From Rhodospirillaceae bacterium (GTDB lineage: Bacteria > Pseudomonadota > Alphaproteobacteria > Puniceispirillales > Puniceispirillaceae), in assembly GCA_002731315.1 (NCBI GenBank), contig PCBG01000008.1:32385-96384 (forward strand): a stretch of 64,000 bases of DNA. Reading direction: 5' to 3'. Positions 39,193 through 49,757 of the stretch are shown one piece after another. Made by a program: the position numbers and the translations under genes. The notes below the pieces were generated by a model, which worked only from the letters and a program-made list of their open reading frames with translations, did not search any database and was not told where the DNA came from. Position 1 is the stretch's first letter. Each line of letters opens with the position of its first letter.

Positions 39193-41613
39193 TCAGTCGT
39201 GAAGACCGAGGCTCTCGGCAGTCTTCCAGATGCGCCAGTGATCATGCGGCATATGGGACTGAGTCAGACCAAAAGCCCGGAAGGCATCGTGAACCGCATT
39301 CGAAAACGCCGGGACACCACCAACATTCGGACTCTCGCCGACACCTTTTGCACCAATCGGATGATGCGGACTTGGGGTAACGGTGTAGTCGGTCTGGTAG
39401 TTTGGTGTCTCCACGGCCGTTGGCACAAAGAAATCCATCAACGTACCGGTGGTGACATTGCCCTGCTCGTCATACGCAATTTCCTGCCCCATAGCGATTG
39501 CCAGCGCCTCGGTCAGTCCCCCATGGACCTGGCCTTCGATGATCATCGGGTTAATCCTTGTCCCGCAATCATCAAGTGCATAGACCTGCCGGATCTCGGT
39601 TGTGCCTGTGTCGACGTCAATTTCCATGACGCAGATATAGGAGCCAAACGGATAAGTCATATTTGGCGGGTCATAATAGCTGACTGCCTCAAGACCCGGC
39701 TCGACACCCGGCACTGCCTGGCTATAGGACGCAAAGGCGATTTCCTTCATCGTCTTGAAACGTTCCGGCGATCCTTTGACTACAAAGCGATCGACATCCC
39801 ACTCAAGATCATTGTCATGCACCTCGAGCAGATAAGCCGCAATCATCTGTGCCTTTGCACGGATTTTGCGGCCCGCCATTGCGGTTGCAGCGCCAGCAAC
39901 AGGTGTTGACCGCGAACCGTATGTGCCAAGGCCATAAGGTGCTGTGTCGGTATCACCCTCCTCCAGCGTGATATCTTCGGCCGGAATGCCGATCTCGGAC
40001 GCAAGAATTTGTGCAAAGGTTGTGGCGTGGCCCTGACCCTGCGAGATTGTGCCAAGACGGGCAATGGCCGAACCCGTTGGATGGATACGGATTTCACAGC
40101 TGTCAAACATGCCAAGTCCAAGGATATCGCAATTTTTAACAGGGCCGGCGCCAACAATCTCGGTGAAGTGGCTCAGACCAATGCCTAAAAGGGAACGAGT
40201 CTCGCCACGTTTGAAGGCTTCGACACGTTCCGCCTGCTCCCTGCGAAGATCCTCATAACCGACTGCCTTCAGTGCCTTTTCCCAGCCCGTGTGGTAGTCG
40301 CCCGAGTCATATTCCCAACCAAGGGCAGACTGGTAAGGGAACTGTTCTTTCTTAATGAAGTTCTTCGCCCGCAACTCGGCGGCATCCATACCAAGCTTGA
40401 TCGCCAGCACCTCAATCATCCGTTCGATGAAATAGGCTGCCTCAGTAACGCGAAAAGAACAGCGATACGCAACGCCGCCAGGTGCCTTGTTGGTGTAGAT
40501 ACCATCCACAACCAAATAGGCCGTCGGGATGTCGTATGAACCAGTACAAATGTTCATAAAGCCTGCCGGGAACTTTGTTGGGTCCGCACAGGCATCGAAG
40601 GCACCATGATCAGCCGTTGTATGACAATGCAGGCCGGTGATCTTGCCATCTTTGGTAGCTGAAATACGGCCCTTCATCCAATAGTCACGTGCAAAGGCCG
40701 TGGCCATCAGGTTATCAGAGCGGTCTTCAATCCACTTCACTGGAACGCCGGTGACGATAGAAGCGACAATCGAGCACACATAGCCAGGATAGACACCAAC
40801 CTTATTGCCAAAACCACCACCAATGTCTGGCGAGATAATCCGAATATTGTGCTCGGCTATGCCGGAAATTAGCGATGCGACGGTACGCACCGCATGCGGT
40901 GCCTGAAAGGTGCCCCAGACCGTCAACTTGCCATTCACCTTATCCATTGAAGCGACAGCGCCGCATGGTTCAAGCGGGCACGGATGCGTGCGATGATAGT
41001 AAATCATCTCTTCGGCCACGACATCTGCCTCAGCCAAAACAGCCTCGGTCGCGTCCAAGTCACCCGATTCCCAAGTAAAGATATGGTTCGGGTGACGACG
41101 GGGACCATGTGCCCCTTCTGCCTGGTCAGCGATATCCTCGCGTAAAACGGGTGCGCCTTCTATTTCGGCTTTAAAAGGGTCGACTAGGACCGGAAGCTCT
41201 TCATATTCCACCTCGACTGCGGCCACACCATCAGCTGCGGAATATCGATCGTCCGCGACAACAAAGGCTACTTCCTGCGCCTGAAAAAGCACCTTACCGT
41301 CGGCCAATACCATTTGTTTGTCACCAGCAAGAGTCGGCATCCAGTGCAGGCCCAGTGGTTCCAGATCGGCAGCCGTCAAAACTGCATGCACGCCAGGCAG
41401 CGCCAACGCTTTTTCGGCATTTATCGATTTTACACGGGCATGCGCGTACGGCGAGCGCACAAAATCACCAAACAGCATGCCGGCCAATTTAATGTCATCG
41501 ACGTAATTGCCTTTGCCTTGTGTGAAACGGGCATCCTCGACGCGCTTACGCGATGTACCCAGGCCACTAAGCGCAGCAGAGCGTTCTTCCTTTGGAGGGG
41601 TAGACTCATTCAT
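39193..41613 (-). CDS. coxL: CoxL, form I aerobic CO dehydrogenase large subunit
   Basis: 806 aa molybdenum hydroxylase subunit that oxidises CO to CO2. The active-site loop reads GGVAYRCSFR near residue 380, the AYXCSFR signature of form I (authentic CO-oxidising) CoxL. The cysteine binds the copper of the CuSMo centre. N-terminal RVEDARFTQGKGNYVDDI and C-terminal GAKGVGESPNVGG, with the cofactor-binding glutamate, are conserved. Start ATG shares a base with the coxS stop (TAATG). Confers the ability to oxidise trace CO for energy. Confidence 0.97.
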   Translation of the reverse strand: MNESTPPKEERSAALSGLGTSRKRVEDARFTQGKGNYVDDIKLAGMLFGDFVRSPYAHARVKSINAEKALALPGVHAVLTAADLEPLGLHWMPTLAGDKQMVLADGKVLFQAQEVAFVVADDRYSAADGVAAVEVEYEELPVLVDPFKAEIEGAPVLREDIADQAEGAHGPRRHPNHIFTWESGDLDATEAVLAEADVVAEEMIYYHRTHPCPLEPCGAVASMDKVNGKLTVWGTFQAPHAVRTVASLISGIAEHNIRIISPDIGGGFGNKVGVYPGYVCSIVASIVTGVPVKWIEDRSDNLMATAFARDYWMKGRISATKDGKITGLHCHTTADHGAFDACADPTKFPAGFMNICTGSYDIPTAYLVVDGIYTNKAPGGVAYRCSFRVTEAAYFIERMIEVLAIKLGMDAAELRAKNFIKKEQFPYQSALGWEYDSGDYHTGWEKALKAVGYEDLRREQAERVEAFKRGETRSLLGIGLSHFTEIVGAGPVKNCDILGLGMFDSCEIRIHPTGSAIARLGTISQGQGHATTFAQILASEIGIPAEDITLEEGDTDTAPYGLGTYGSRSTPVAGAATAMAGRKIRAKAQMIAAYLLEVHDNDLEWDVDRFVVKGSPERFKTMKEIAFASYSQAVPGVEPGLEAVSYYDPPNMTYPFGSYICVMEIDVDTGTTEIRQVYALDDCGTRINPMIIEGQVHGGLTEALAIAMGQEIAYDEQGNVTTGTLMDFFVPTAVETPNYQTDYTVTPSPHHPIGAKGVGESPNVGGVPAFSNAVHDAFRAFGLTQSHMPHDHWRIWKTAESLGLHD

Positions 41614-42101
41614 TATGCTGACTCCTTCATTTCATTCATCTTCGCTGCTGCCTCAAGAATAGCTTTCACGATGTTCTGATAGCCGGTACAGCGGCATAGA
41701 TTGCCAGAGATACCAAAACGTACTTCGTCTTCTGTTGGACTTGGATTTTCCTGCAGCAGCCGGTATGCCCGGGTAATCATGCCCGGCGTGCAATAACCGC
41801 ATTGCAACCCATGATGTTCCTTAAACATTTCCTGAAGCACATGCAGCCCATCTGGATTTCCCAGCCCCTCGATCGTTGTGATATCCGCACCATTGGCCTG
41901 CGCTGCAAACACTGTGCAGGACTTGACCGACATGCCGTTCATGTCAACAGTGCAGGCCCCGCAATGGGACGAACTGCACCCCACATGCGGGCCAGTGATG
42001 CCCAAGTCCTCGCGCAGGGCGTGAATCAACAGTGTCCTTGGTTCGGACAGCAGGTCAACATCCTTGCCATTGACCTTCATCTTCACATGCATTTTTTCCA
42101 T
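41613..42101 (-). CDS. coxS: CoxS, CO dehydrogenase iron-sulfur subunit
   Basis: 162 aa. Plant-type ferredoxin domain ligands are [12 protein letters not shown] near residues 40-51; the second, helical [2Fe-2S] domain has [11 protein letters not shown] near 99-109 and [13 protein letters not shown] near 131-143. It passes electrons from the Mo site of CoxL to the FAD of CoxM. The first Met or the Met at residue 4 could start translation; a CGGTTACGGCAATGG context gives no decision. Overlaps coxL by one base. Confidence 0.96.
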   Translation of the reverse strand: MEKMHVKMKVNGKDVDLLSEPRTLLIHALREDLGITGPHVGCSSSHCGACTVDMNGMSVKSCTVFAAQANGADITTIEGLGNPDGLHVLQEMFKEHHGLQCGYCTPGMITRAYRLLQENPSPTEDEVRFGISGNLCRCTGYQNIVKAILEAAAKMNEMKESA

Positions 42102-42115
42102 TGCCGTAACCTCCC

Positions 42116-42970
42116 TTAGGCCCGCGCGCGGGCGCTTTCAATTGCTTTTCTCACAATCACGCCAGCAACATATTTTTTGAAATCGACCGGACCGCGCGTA
42201 TCTGCAACCGGGTCAGATGCGTTCACCGCCACTGTTACAGCCGCCTTTACTGTTGCATCATCAACAGAGCTCCCAACCAAGGTATCAACCGCATCAGCGC
42301 AGTAGACAGGCGTATCGGACAGGTTGGTCAAGGCGACAGACGCCGCTGTGCACGCCCCGCCTTCCATTGTTAGCAGCACGCCGGCCGCAGCGGTCGCATA
42401 ATCGCCAATCTTGCGTTTCTGCTTTTCATAGGCATAACCGCCGCCTGACGCCGTGAATGAGATTCCGGTTAGGATTTCGTCATCCTCACGTGCCGTGAAA
42501 TAGGCCGCTTCGTAGAAGTCTCGCGCCGCAACATTGCGCGCACCGCCCGGACCCGCAAGGTGATAGGTCGCGTCCAGTGTTTGCATCAGCCCAGGCATGT
42601 CATTGGCCGGATCACCATTCGCAACATTACCACCGATTGTCCCGAGGTAGCGGACTTGCGGGTCTGCGATCTGCAATGATGCCTCGCGGATAATCGGGGC
42701 AATCTTGGCCAGCGCATCATTGCTGATCAACTCATGCTGCGTTGTCATCGCGCCGATCGTAACGCTGCTGCCATCGATACTAATGCCTTTCAGCGCATCG
42801 ACGCCGCCAAGATCAATCAAATGACTGATATCAGTAAGCCTCTGCTTCATTACCGGTATCAGGCTGTGCCCGCCCGCTATGACGCGTGCGTCATCACCCC
42901 ATTCGCTAAGGAGCCCGACAACACCGTGAACTGAGTCGGGGCGATGGTAATTAAAAGCGCCTGGAACCAT
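42116..42970 (-). CDS. coxM: CoxM, CO dehydrogenase FAD subunit
   Basis: 284 aa of the FAD_binding_5/CO-dehydrogenase flavoprotein family. The pyrophosphate-binding motifs AGGHSLIP near residue 32 and [16 protein letters not shown] near 111 are both present. First gene of coxM-coxS-coxL-coxD-coxE-xdhC-mocA-coxG. A very good ribosome binding site, GGAGGTTTTGTT, stands before ATG 42970. The product transfers electrons from CoxS toward the respiratory quinone pool. Confidence 0.96.
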   Translation of the reverse strand: MVPGAFNYHRPDSVHGVVGLLSEWGDDARVIAGGHSLIPVMKQRLTDISHLIDLGGVDALKGISIDGSSVTIGAMTTQHELISNDALAKIAPIIREASLQIADPQVRYLGTIGGNVANGDPANDMPGLMQTLDATYHLAGPGGARNVAARDFYEAAYFTAREDDEILTGISFTASGGGYAYEKQKRKIGDYATAAAGVLLTMEGGACTAASVALTNLSDTPVYCADAVDTLVGSSVDDATVKAAVTVAVNASDPVADTRGPVDFKKYVAGVIVRKAIESARARA

Positions 42971-43119
42971 AACAAAACCTCCATTTTTTTTTCACTTAGC
43001 CTACGTCGTTGTCTGGGCAACGGACTTTGCCTCAAATTCTCGGTAAACAGTCTCCAACAAAGCCGCACCATTTGACAGTGATAGCGATTCGCAATTCTGT
43101 GACGAAAGAGCGCAACTCG

Positions 43120-43135
43120 GATAAATCAGTTTATC
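43120..43135. promoter_or_regulatory. Candidate operator upstream of coxM
   Basis: A perfect inverted repeat GATAAA-TCAG-TTTATC about 150 bases upstream of the coxM start. The length and symmetry suit a dimeric regulator site. It does not match the CRP or FNR consensus, and a regulator gene is not seen nearby. Confidence 0.3.
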
Positions 43136-43423
43136 AATTTGGGAAATTGGTAGTCGCTAGAGGCGAGCAAGTTTTATTTCAGATCGGCAAGTTCGTGGTG
43201 GCTAACAATGTTTTTTGACGTCCATGTGCCCGGAGTAATCCGTTGGCTTAGCCAAAGCTAATGGGTCCCCCTGAATAATCTTTGATGATTTGAGTGCCAG
43301 TATGACCTAACAACATTGGAGACATCGCAATTTATTGGACGCATCGCAATTTACTCGCCGGCCATCCACCAATTCGCACTAAATTTGGGTTGAACATCCC
43401 ATTAATTCCACTGTCACTCGGCA

Positions 43424-43455
43424 AATGCTTAGCTTTATGAATGCTTAGCTTTATC
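43424..43455. repeat. 16-base tandem duplication
   Basis: AATGCTTAGCTTTATG followed directly by a second copy differing only in the last base. Probably a slippage duplication in non-coding DNA. Confidence 0.8.
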
Positions 43456-43510
43456 GTGGATCATGCGCGAGCGGTTGGCAAGTTTGTGCCCTTAGGATGC
43501 GAATGATGGT

Positions 43511-43861
43511 TGATTATATGTAGAGTGATGCGCATGGCGTCGAGGATGGCCGACACGATGATGCCGGGCTGGGATTTCAGGACCTGAAGATCTACACGCC
43601 GGCACGCCCCCGCCACACGCTGATTTTCTTGCTTGAGATCATTGAGAAAAAGAACAAGGTCATCGCCGATAAACGAGGCATTATTTGCAGCCACAATGAA
43701 GCGTTAAATCGTCGCGGCGAAATGGTCCTGCGCTTCTTTGTCGAAATCCCGGCAGAACACCATCCTGTAAAGCGTGCGCGTTTAACACAGGATCCTGTCT
43801 ATAGCTCCTGAAGACGACACGCAATTGCCCCCTACACATGCGCGCATGACTGATTATATGT
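43511..43861. repeat. 11-base direct repeats flanking an orphan segment
   Basis: TGATTATATGT is found at 43511-43521 and at 43851-43861, exactly 340 bases apart, and encloses the only long open stretch in this spacer (43521-43811). This is what an insertion with target-site duplication would leave, but no terminal inverted repeats or transposase motif is visible. Confidence 0.4.
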
Positions 43862-44014
43862 CCATCTCAAGTATGTTAATTTCAGCCGATGAGGGCAGGT
43901 GATGGCAACCGCCAGATCCTGAACCAACCACAACCGGTCTATAGTGGACGCGATGGCCAGGCAATAAAGGTCGCGGCGCCCCATCGGAACGGAAGGTTTA
44001 AAGGAAAAGGTAAA

Positions 44015-45922
44015 ATGCGCACTTCCACGACACCCGCCATTATTTTTCGTTCGGGCGCAATTCATACGGCGCCGCGTCCTTCCCGTTTCTGCACCATAGC
44101 CATTGCAGCAACCTTGAGTGCATTGCCGCTATCGCTGCCAGCCGCGGCTGATGACATTACTGCGCACGGCATCTCAACCTTCGGTGAATTGAAATATGAA
44201 CCGGGATTTCGGAACCTTGATTATGTGAACCCAAGCGCGCCAAAAGGTGGTGAGATTTCCGTCTGGGGATTCGGGTCGTTTGACTCGATGCATCCCTACA
44301 GCACCAAAGGTCGTTCAGGACAACTATCATCCATTTTCTTTGAAAGCCTTCTGGAAAGCACCGCTGATGAACCAGACTCATCCTACGGCTTGGTCGCAGA
44401 ATCGATGGAATATCCGGAAGATCGCAGTCAGGTGATTTTCAACATGCGTCCCGAGGCACGTTTTTCCGATGGCACGCCGCTGACAGCCGCGGATGTTGTT
44501 TTTTCTTATGAAATACTGCGTGACAAGGGCCTGCCTTCATTCCGCGCTGTGATCGAGAAGCAGGTCGCCAGCGCAGAGGCCCTCGGTCCACATCGGGTGA
44601 AATTTACCTTCAAGGATGGTGTGCCCACACGCGACCTGCCCCAGACCGTCGGCGGCCTACCTATTTTCTCGAAGGCCTACTTTAGGACGTCCGGTGCTGA
44701 TTTCGAGGACTCGACTTTGACACCGGCCATTGGCTCTGGCCCCTACATCCTAGATTCAATCGATGTGGGCCAACAGATCATCTATCGCCGTAATCCTGAT
44801 TACTGGGGCAAAAACCTTCCCATAAACAAGGGACGGCATAATTTCGACAGCATCAGAGTAGAGTATTTCGCCGATTACAACAGTGCGTTCGAAGGGTTCA
44901 AGGCCGGCACCTATACGTTCCGCACCGAGGCATCATCAAAAATCTGGGCAACCGGCTATGACTTCCCGGCCATAGAAAAGGGCTGGGCAGTCAAAGATAC
45001 CCCGCCCGATGGCACACTCGCATCCGGTCAATCCTTTGTTTTTAATCTGCGGCGTGACCGCTTTCAGGACATTCGCGTGCGCAAGGCTGTCGGAATGATG
45101 TTCAATTTCGAATGGTCCAACAAAACGCTTTTCTACGGCATTTACGAACGGATCGAATCCTTCTGGGAAAACAGCTATCTGAAGGCGTCAGGCATGCCAG
45201 GCGAGGGTGAGCTGGCCTTCCTTTCCCCCATTGCCGACATCCTGCCTGAAGGTGTGCTGGACAGTGCGGCCGTTGAGGCGCCTGTATCATCCGAGCGACA
45301 GCTAGATCGCAAGAACCTGCGAGTCGCATCGGCACTGCTTGATGCCGCTGGCTGGGTTATCGGGGATGACGGGTTGCGTCGCAACGCGACCGGCGACACA
45401 CTCAAGCTTGAAATCCTGAATGACTCTCAAGCCTTTGACCGGGTGATCAACCCCTATATCGAAAATCTGCGTCAGCTTGGTGTGGATGCCGTCCATACAC
45501 GTGTCGACAATGCCCAGATGACTGAACGCGAGCGCAGTTTCGATTTTGATATGGTGGTGGGCAATTTTCGTACCTCGTTAACATCGGGTGCTGGACTGAA
45601 ACAGTATTTTGGCTCGGAATCGGCAGACTTTTCTATTTTTAATCTCTCCGGTTACGGCAGCGCGGCTGCTGACCAGTTGATCGAAGATGTTCTTGCAGCC
45701 GGGGATCGCACCACACTGAATGACGCTACACGCGCGCTCGACCGTGTATTGCGGGCCGAAGTGTTCTGGGTACCACAATGGTTCAAGAACACCCATACCG
45801 TAGCCTATTATGACATGTATCGTTATCCGGAAAAGCTGCCACCTTATGCGCTTGGCACTTTGGATTTCTGGTGGTTTGATCAGGATGCCTATGCTCGGCT
45901 GAAAGCCAATGGCGCCTTCTGA
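44015..45922 (+). CDS. yejA: YejA-type oligopeptide ABC transporter substrate-binding protein
   Basis: 635 aa. Start ATG 44015 has AAAGGAAAAGG upstream and gives a long signal peptide with hydrophobic core FCTIAIAATLSALPLSL ending PAAADDI; the earlier in-frame start would add 42 unlikely residues. The SBP_bac_5 fold follows: GFRNLDYVNPSAPKGGEISVWGFGSFDSMHP, then IRRNPDYWGKNLP-like and QSFVFNLRRDRFQDIRVRKAVG. The YejA group captures peptides such as microcin C in enterics, and generally oligopeptides. First gene of yejABEF. Confidence 0.92.
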   Translation: MRTSTTPAIIFRSGAIHTAPRPSRFCTIAIAATLSALPLSLPAAADDITAHGISTFGELKYEPGFRNLDYVNPSAPKGGEISVWGFGSFDSMHPYSTKGRSGQLSSIFFESLLESTADEPDSSYGLVAESMEYPEDRSQVIFNMRPEARFSDGTPLTAADVVFSYEILRDKGLPSFRAVIEKQVASAEALGPHRVKFTFKDGVPTRDLPQTVGGLPIFSKAYFRTSGADFEDSTLTPAIGSGPYILDSIDVGQQIIYRRNPDYWGKNLPINKGRHNFDSIRVEYFADYNSAFEGFKAGTYTFRTEASSKIWATGYDFPAIEKGWAVKDTPPDGTLASGQSFVFNLRRDRFQDIRVRKAVGMMFNFEWSNKTLFYGIYERIESFWENSYLKASGMPGEGELAFLSPIADILPEGVLDSAAVEAPVSSERQLDRKNLRVASALLDAAGWVIGDDGLRRNATGDTLKLEILNDSQAFDRVINPYIENLRQLGVDAVHTRVDNAQMTERERSFDFDMVVGNFRTSLTSGAGLKQYFGSESADFSIFNLSGYGSAAADQLIEDVLAAGDRTTLNDATRALDRVLRAEVFWVPQWFKNTHTVAYYDMYRYPEKLPPYALGTLDFWWFDQDAYARLKANGAF

Positions 45923-45959
45923 CCTCTAGCGGTTTGACCACTGGCGAGGCATTGCACAT

Positions 45960-47039
45960 ATGTTGGCATATATTTTGCGCAGACTGGGATTGATCCTGCC
46001 AACCCTGTTCGGGATCATGCTGATCAACTTTGCCCTTGTACAATTTGTACCGGGCGGTCCGATCGAACAGATCCTTGCGCAACTTGAGCGCGATACAAGT
46101 GTCTTTGAAGGCATTGCCGGCGGCGGCGGGGAAATACGCAAGGAATCTGAATCCAGCAGCTATGTTGGCGGCCAGGGTCTGCCAGAAGATTTCATCGCCG
46201 ATCTGGAACGTCAGTTTGGCTTTGACAAGCCACCACTGGAACGTTTTTTTACTATGCTATGGGATTATATCCACTTTGATTTTGGTGAAAGCTATTTCCG
46301 TTCCATTTCGGTTACCGACCTTATTCTGGAAAAAATGCCGGTGTCGATTTCGCTGGGCCTGTGGACAACGCTTCTTGCATATCTGATCTCTATCCCACTT
46401 GGCATCCGCAAAGCGGTTCGTGACGGCACTGCCTTTGACAGTTGGACGTCAAGCCTGATCATCATCGGCTATGCCATTCCGGGCTTCCTGTTTGCCATCC
46501 TGCTGCTGGTGCTGTTTGCCGGCGGATCATATGTAAAAATCTTCCCGCTGCGCGGGCTGACCTCGCCTGATTTTGCGGAAATGAGCGCCTGGCGCCAGGT
46601 CATCGACTATTTCTGGCATATCGCGCTGCCGGTTCTGGCATCAACCATCTCGGCATTTGCAACACTGACCCTGCTGACAAAAAACTCGTTCCTTGATGAA
46701 ATCCGAAAACAATATGTGATGACGGCCCGGGCCAAGGGTCTGGCCGAAAAGCAGGTGCTGTATGGCCACGTGTTCCGCAATGCCATGCTGATTGTCATTG
46801 CCGGTTTCCCCGCTGTTTTCGTGTCCGTCTTCTTTGGCAGTTCGTTGATTATCGAAACGATTTTCTCTCTCGATGGATTGGGGCGCATGGGGTTCGAGGC
46901 CGCCGTTGCGCGCGACTATCCTGTGGTATTCGGCACATTATTCATTTTCAGCCTCATCGGGCTGGTCATCGGTCTGATATCTGACCTGATGTATGTTTGG
47001 ATTGACCCACGGATCGACTTTGAATCGAGACTGTCATGA
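45960..47039 (+). CDS. yejB: YejB-type peptide ABC transporter permease
   Basis: 359 aa inner-membrane permease of the DppB type. N-terminal helix [37 protein letters not shown], with the YejB-specific insertion (about residues 40-75) before [16 protein letters not shown]. Five further helices and the EAA-type coupling loop [23 protein letters not shown] are seen near 250-275. Stop overlaps yejE by 4 bases (ATGA). Confidence 0.94.
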   Translation: MLAYILRRLGLILPTLFGIMLINFALVQFVPGGPIEQILAQLERDTSVFEGIAGGGGEIRKESESSSYVGGQGLPEDFIADLERQFGFDKPPLERFFTMLWDYIHFDFGESYFRSISVTDLILEKMPVSISLGLWTTLLAYLISIPLGIRKAVRDGTAFDSWTSSLIIIGYAIPGFLFAILLLVLFAGGSYVKIFPLRGLTSPDFAEMSAWRQVIDYFWHIALPVLASTISAFATLTLLTKNSFLDEIRKQYVMTARAKGLAEKQVLYGHVFRNAMLIVIAGFPAVFVSVFFGSSLIIETIFSLDGLGRMGFEAAVARDYPVVFGTLFIFSLIGLVIGLISDLMYVWIDPRIDFESRLS

Positions 47040-48142
47040 CACACCGGCAGCTTCACCGGCGCCGCTGGCGCAATTTTTGCCAGAACAGGCGGGCCTTCTG
47101 GTCGTTGTGGTTTTTTGTGATAGCCTTTGGCATTTCGCTATTCGCCGAGCTGATCGCCAATGATCGGCCAATCATCGTCAAATATCGTGACGGCTTTTAC
47201 AGCCCGATTGTTAAATTCTATCCGGAGCAGACATTTGGCGGCGATCTGCGCACCGAAGCCATCTATGCTGATATTGAGGTGGAATGCCTCATTGTGACAG
47301 GTGGGCTGGTAGATTGCTGGGACAACCCAGAGATGCTCATTGCCGACGCTGCTGACGGCATCATCGACAATTGGCCCATCGAGCGCGGTTGGATCATCTG
47401 GCCGCCAATCCCCTATCACCATTCCACGGTGTCAACGCTGGATATGCCTGCCCCCTCACCACCCGACGCGGACCACTGGCTCGGCACCGACGATACCGCG
47501 CGCGACGTGCTCGCCCGTATCATATACGGTTTTCGACTGTCGGTGATGTTTGCAATCATTGTCTCCGTGTTCGCGTCTGCCATCGGCATTCTTGTTGGCG
47601 CCGTTCAGGGATATCTTGGTGGCCGCACAGACCTGTTCGCCCAGCGTCTGATTGAAATCTGGGGGGCAACGCCATCGCTTTACATCATTATCATTGTCTC
47701 GGCGATCTATCGCATGGATTTCTGGCTGTTGGTGTTCCTGATGACCCTGTTCAGCTGGACAGCACTGGTCGGGGTGGTGCGTGCTGAATTTCTGCGGGCG
47801 CGTAATTTTGAATATGTACAGGCGGCTAAGGCGCTTGGCGTCAGGCCGCTCGTGATCATGTACCGCCATGTATTGCCAAATGCCATGGTCGCAACGTTGA
47901 CTATGCTGCCATTCATCGTCGCCGGGGCGATTGGCTCCCTTGCGGCACTGGATTTTCTGGGGTTCGGCCTGCCATCTTCCGCGCCATCCCTTGGTGAGCT
48001 GACATTGCAGGCCAAACAGAACCTGCAGGCGCCATGGCTTGGCCTAACAGCCTTTGGCGTCTTTGCGCTTTTGCTTGCATTGCTTGTGTTTATTTTCGAA
48101 GGCGTGCGCGATGCCTTTGACCCCCGAAAGACGTTTTCATGA
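47036..48142 (+). CDS. yejE: YejE-type peptide ABC transporter permease
   Basis: 368 aa permease of the DppC type. Basic N-terminus then helix [19 protein letters not shown]. The long periplasmic segment with [30 protein letters not shown] is typical of YejE. The EAA-like loop [23 protein letters not shown] is near 265-287. Coupled to yejB and yejF by ATGA overlaps on both sides. Confidence 0.95.
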   Translation: MTHRQLHRRRWRNFCQNRRAFWSLWFFVIAFGISLFAELIANDRPIIVKYRDGFYSPIVKFYPEQTFGGDLRTEAIYADIEVECLIVTGGLVDCWDNPEMLIADAADGIIDNWPIERGWIIWPPIPYHHSTVSTLDMPAPSPPDADHWLGTDDTARDVLARIIYGFRLSVMFAIIVSVFASAIGILVGAVQGYLGGRTDLFAQRLIEIWGATPSLYIIIIVSAIYRMDFWLLVFLMTLFSWTALVGVVRAEFLRARNFEYVQAAKALGVRPLVIMYRHVLPNAMVATLTMLPFIVAGAIGSLAALDFLGFGLPSSAPSLGELTLQAKQNLQAPWLGLTAFGVFALLLALLVFIFEGVRDAFDPRKTFS

Positions 48143-49734
48143 CAACCCCGCTTTTGTCGATACAGGACCTTGAAGTCGGCTTTGTGCGCGATGGCACCAC
48201 AACAGCAGCAGTGCGCGGATTGTCGCTTGACATCCATCCGGGCGAAACTGTTGCCCTTGTCGGCGAGAGCGGATCAGGAAAATCGGTCTCGGCACTGGCA
48301 TGCATTGGTCTGCTGGCCGATAACGCCCGTCAGGGTGGGCACATAAGGTGGAGAGGCACGGATTTTTCACAGGCAGATGACAGTGTCATGCGTAGTCGGC
48401 GTGGCAATGACATTGGCATGGTATTCCAGGAGCCGATGACATCTTTAAACCCGCTACACACCATCGAAAAACAGATTGGCGAGGCATTGCACCTTCACCA
48501 ACCGCTGTCCGGCGATTCTGCCCGGGAACGAACGCTGGCCTTGCTGGACCGTGTTGGCATTCCCGACCCAGCAAGGCGGATTAAAAGTTATCCGCATGAA
48601 TTATCGGGCGGGCAGCGTCAAAGAGTGATGATAGCCATGGCGCTGGCCAATAATCCGGACCTTTTGATCGCTGATGAACCTACCACGGCGCTGGACGTCA
48701 CGATCGAGGCGCAGATACTCGACCTTCTTGCCGACCTGCAGCGTGAAACCGGGATGGCAATGCTGTTCATTACACATGATCTGGGGGTGGTTCGCCAGAT
48801 TGCTGACCGCGTGCTTGTCATGCAGGATGGCCGGCTGGTCGAAAGTGGTAAGACCAACACTATATTTTTAGCGCCAGGCACCGACTACACCAAGGCATTG
48901 ATTGCCGCACGTCCGCGTGACGTGCGCACGCCGCTGCCACAGCCCGCATCCACCCTGCTGGAAGCCCGGGACATCAAGGTTCATTTTCCGGTACGCCGCG
49001 GCCTCCTGCGCCGTACGGCTGACTGGATCCGTGCCGTAGACGGGGTAGACCTGACACTACATCAGGGTGAAACACTTGGCATTGTTGGGGAAAGCGGTTC
49101 GGGCAAGTCAACACTGGCGCGGGCCATCACAAGGCTTGTCAGCTCAGAAGGCACAGTGTCCCTAGAAAATGAAAAAATATCGTCCGCCAAGGCAACAGCC
49201 CTGAAACCCTATCGCCGTCAGGTGCAGATTGTCTTTCAAGACCCGTTCGGATCTTTATCCCCGCGCATGTCAATCGGTGAGATCATTGCCGAAGGTCCAC
49301 AGGCACATGGGGAAGCTGACACGGCTGCCCTTTCAGAAGAGGTTGCCACCGTGTTGGAGGAAGTGGGGCTGGACCCGGCATCAGCAGACCGCTATCCGCA
49401 TGAATTTTCCGGTGGCCAGCGCCAGCGTGTCGCGATTGCCCGCGCCCTGATCATGCAACCACGCGTTATTCTGTTTGACGAGCCAACATCAGCATTAGAC
49501 ATGACCGTCCAGCAACAGCTGGTGATGTTGCTGCGCAACCTGCAGGAACGGCACGCGCTAAGCTATATTTTCATAAGCCATGACATCGCCCTGATTGCAT
49601 CGATGAGCCACCGTATTATGGTTATGAAGGATGGCAGGGTTGTTGAATCGGGCAACACGCAGGATATCCTGACCGCCCCTGCCCAGCCTTACACGCGGAC
49701 ATTGATCGGAGCCGCAACCCGGAAAGCCGGCTGA
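48139..49734 (+). CDS. yejF: YejF-type peptide ABC transporter ATPase (two domains)
   Basis: 531 aa with two complete ATPase domains, as in YejF. The first has GESGSGKS (about 37-44), LSGGQRQRVMIA and LLIADEPTTALD. The second has GESGSGKSTLARAI (about 318-331), FSGGQRQRVAIARAL and ILFDEPTSALD. It energises uptake through YejB-YejE. Last gene of the operon; mmcB begins 23 bases later on the same strand. Confidence 0.96.
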   Translation: MTTPLLSIQDLEVGFVRDGTTTAAVRGLSLDIHPGETVALVGESGSGKSVSALACIGLLADNARQGGHIRWRGTDFSQADDSVMRSRRGNDIGMVFQEPMTSLNPLHTIEKQIGEALHLHQPLSGDSARERTLALLDRVGIPDPARRIKSYPHELSGGQRQRVMIAMALANNPDLLIADEPTTALDVTIEAQILDLLADLQRETGMAMLFITHDLGVVRQIADRVLVMQDGRLVESGKTNTIFLAPGTDYTKALIAARPRDVRTPLPQPASTLLEARDIKVHFPVRRGLLRRTADWIRAVDGVDLTLHQGETLGIVGESGSGKSTLARAITRLVSSEGTVSLENEKISSAKATALKPYRRQVQIVFQDPFGSLSPRMSIGEIIAEGPQAHGEADTAALSEEVATVLEEVGLDPASADRYPHEFSGGQRQRVAIARALIMQPRVILFDEPTSALDMTVQQQLVMLLRNLQERHALSYIFISHDIALIASMSHRIMVMKDGRVVESGNTQDILTAPAQPYTRTLIGAATRKAG

Positions 49735-49757
49735 TCGATGCAAAAGACATAAAGGAC

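Larger units (their letters stand above)
42971..44014. other. Gene-poor, repeat-rich spacer between coxM and yejA
   Basis: About 1 kb without a gene I can support, upstream of the two divergent operons cox (minus) and yej (plus). It contains a short inverted repeat near 43120, two direct repeats of CATCGCAATTTA (43323 and 43342), a 16-base tandem (43424-43455) and an 11-base direct repeat TGATTATATGT at 43511 and 43851. A reading frame open from about 43521 to 43811 on the plus strand lacks a proper start and resembles nothing I know; the opposite strand is also open there. Probably decayed DNA. Confidence 0.6.

Noticed and set aside
43461..43694. 77-codon frame on the minus strand in the cox-yej spacer
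   Set aside because: The opposite strand is also open over the same bases, there is no ribosome binding site and the product is not recognised; kept only as part of the decayed spacer.
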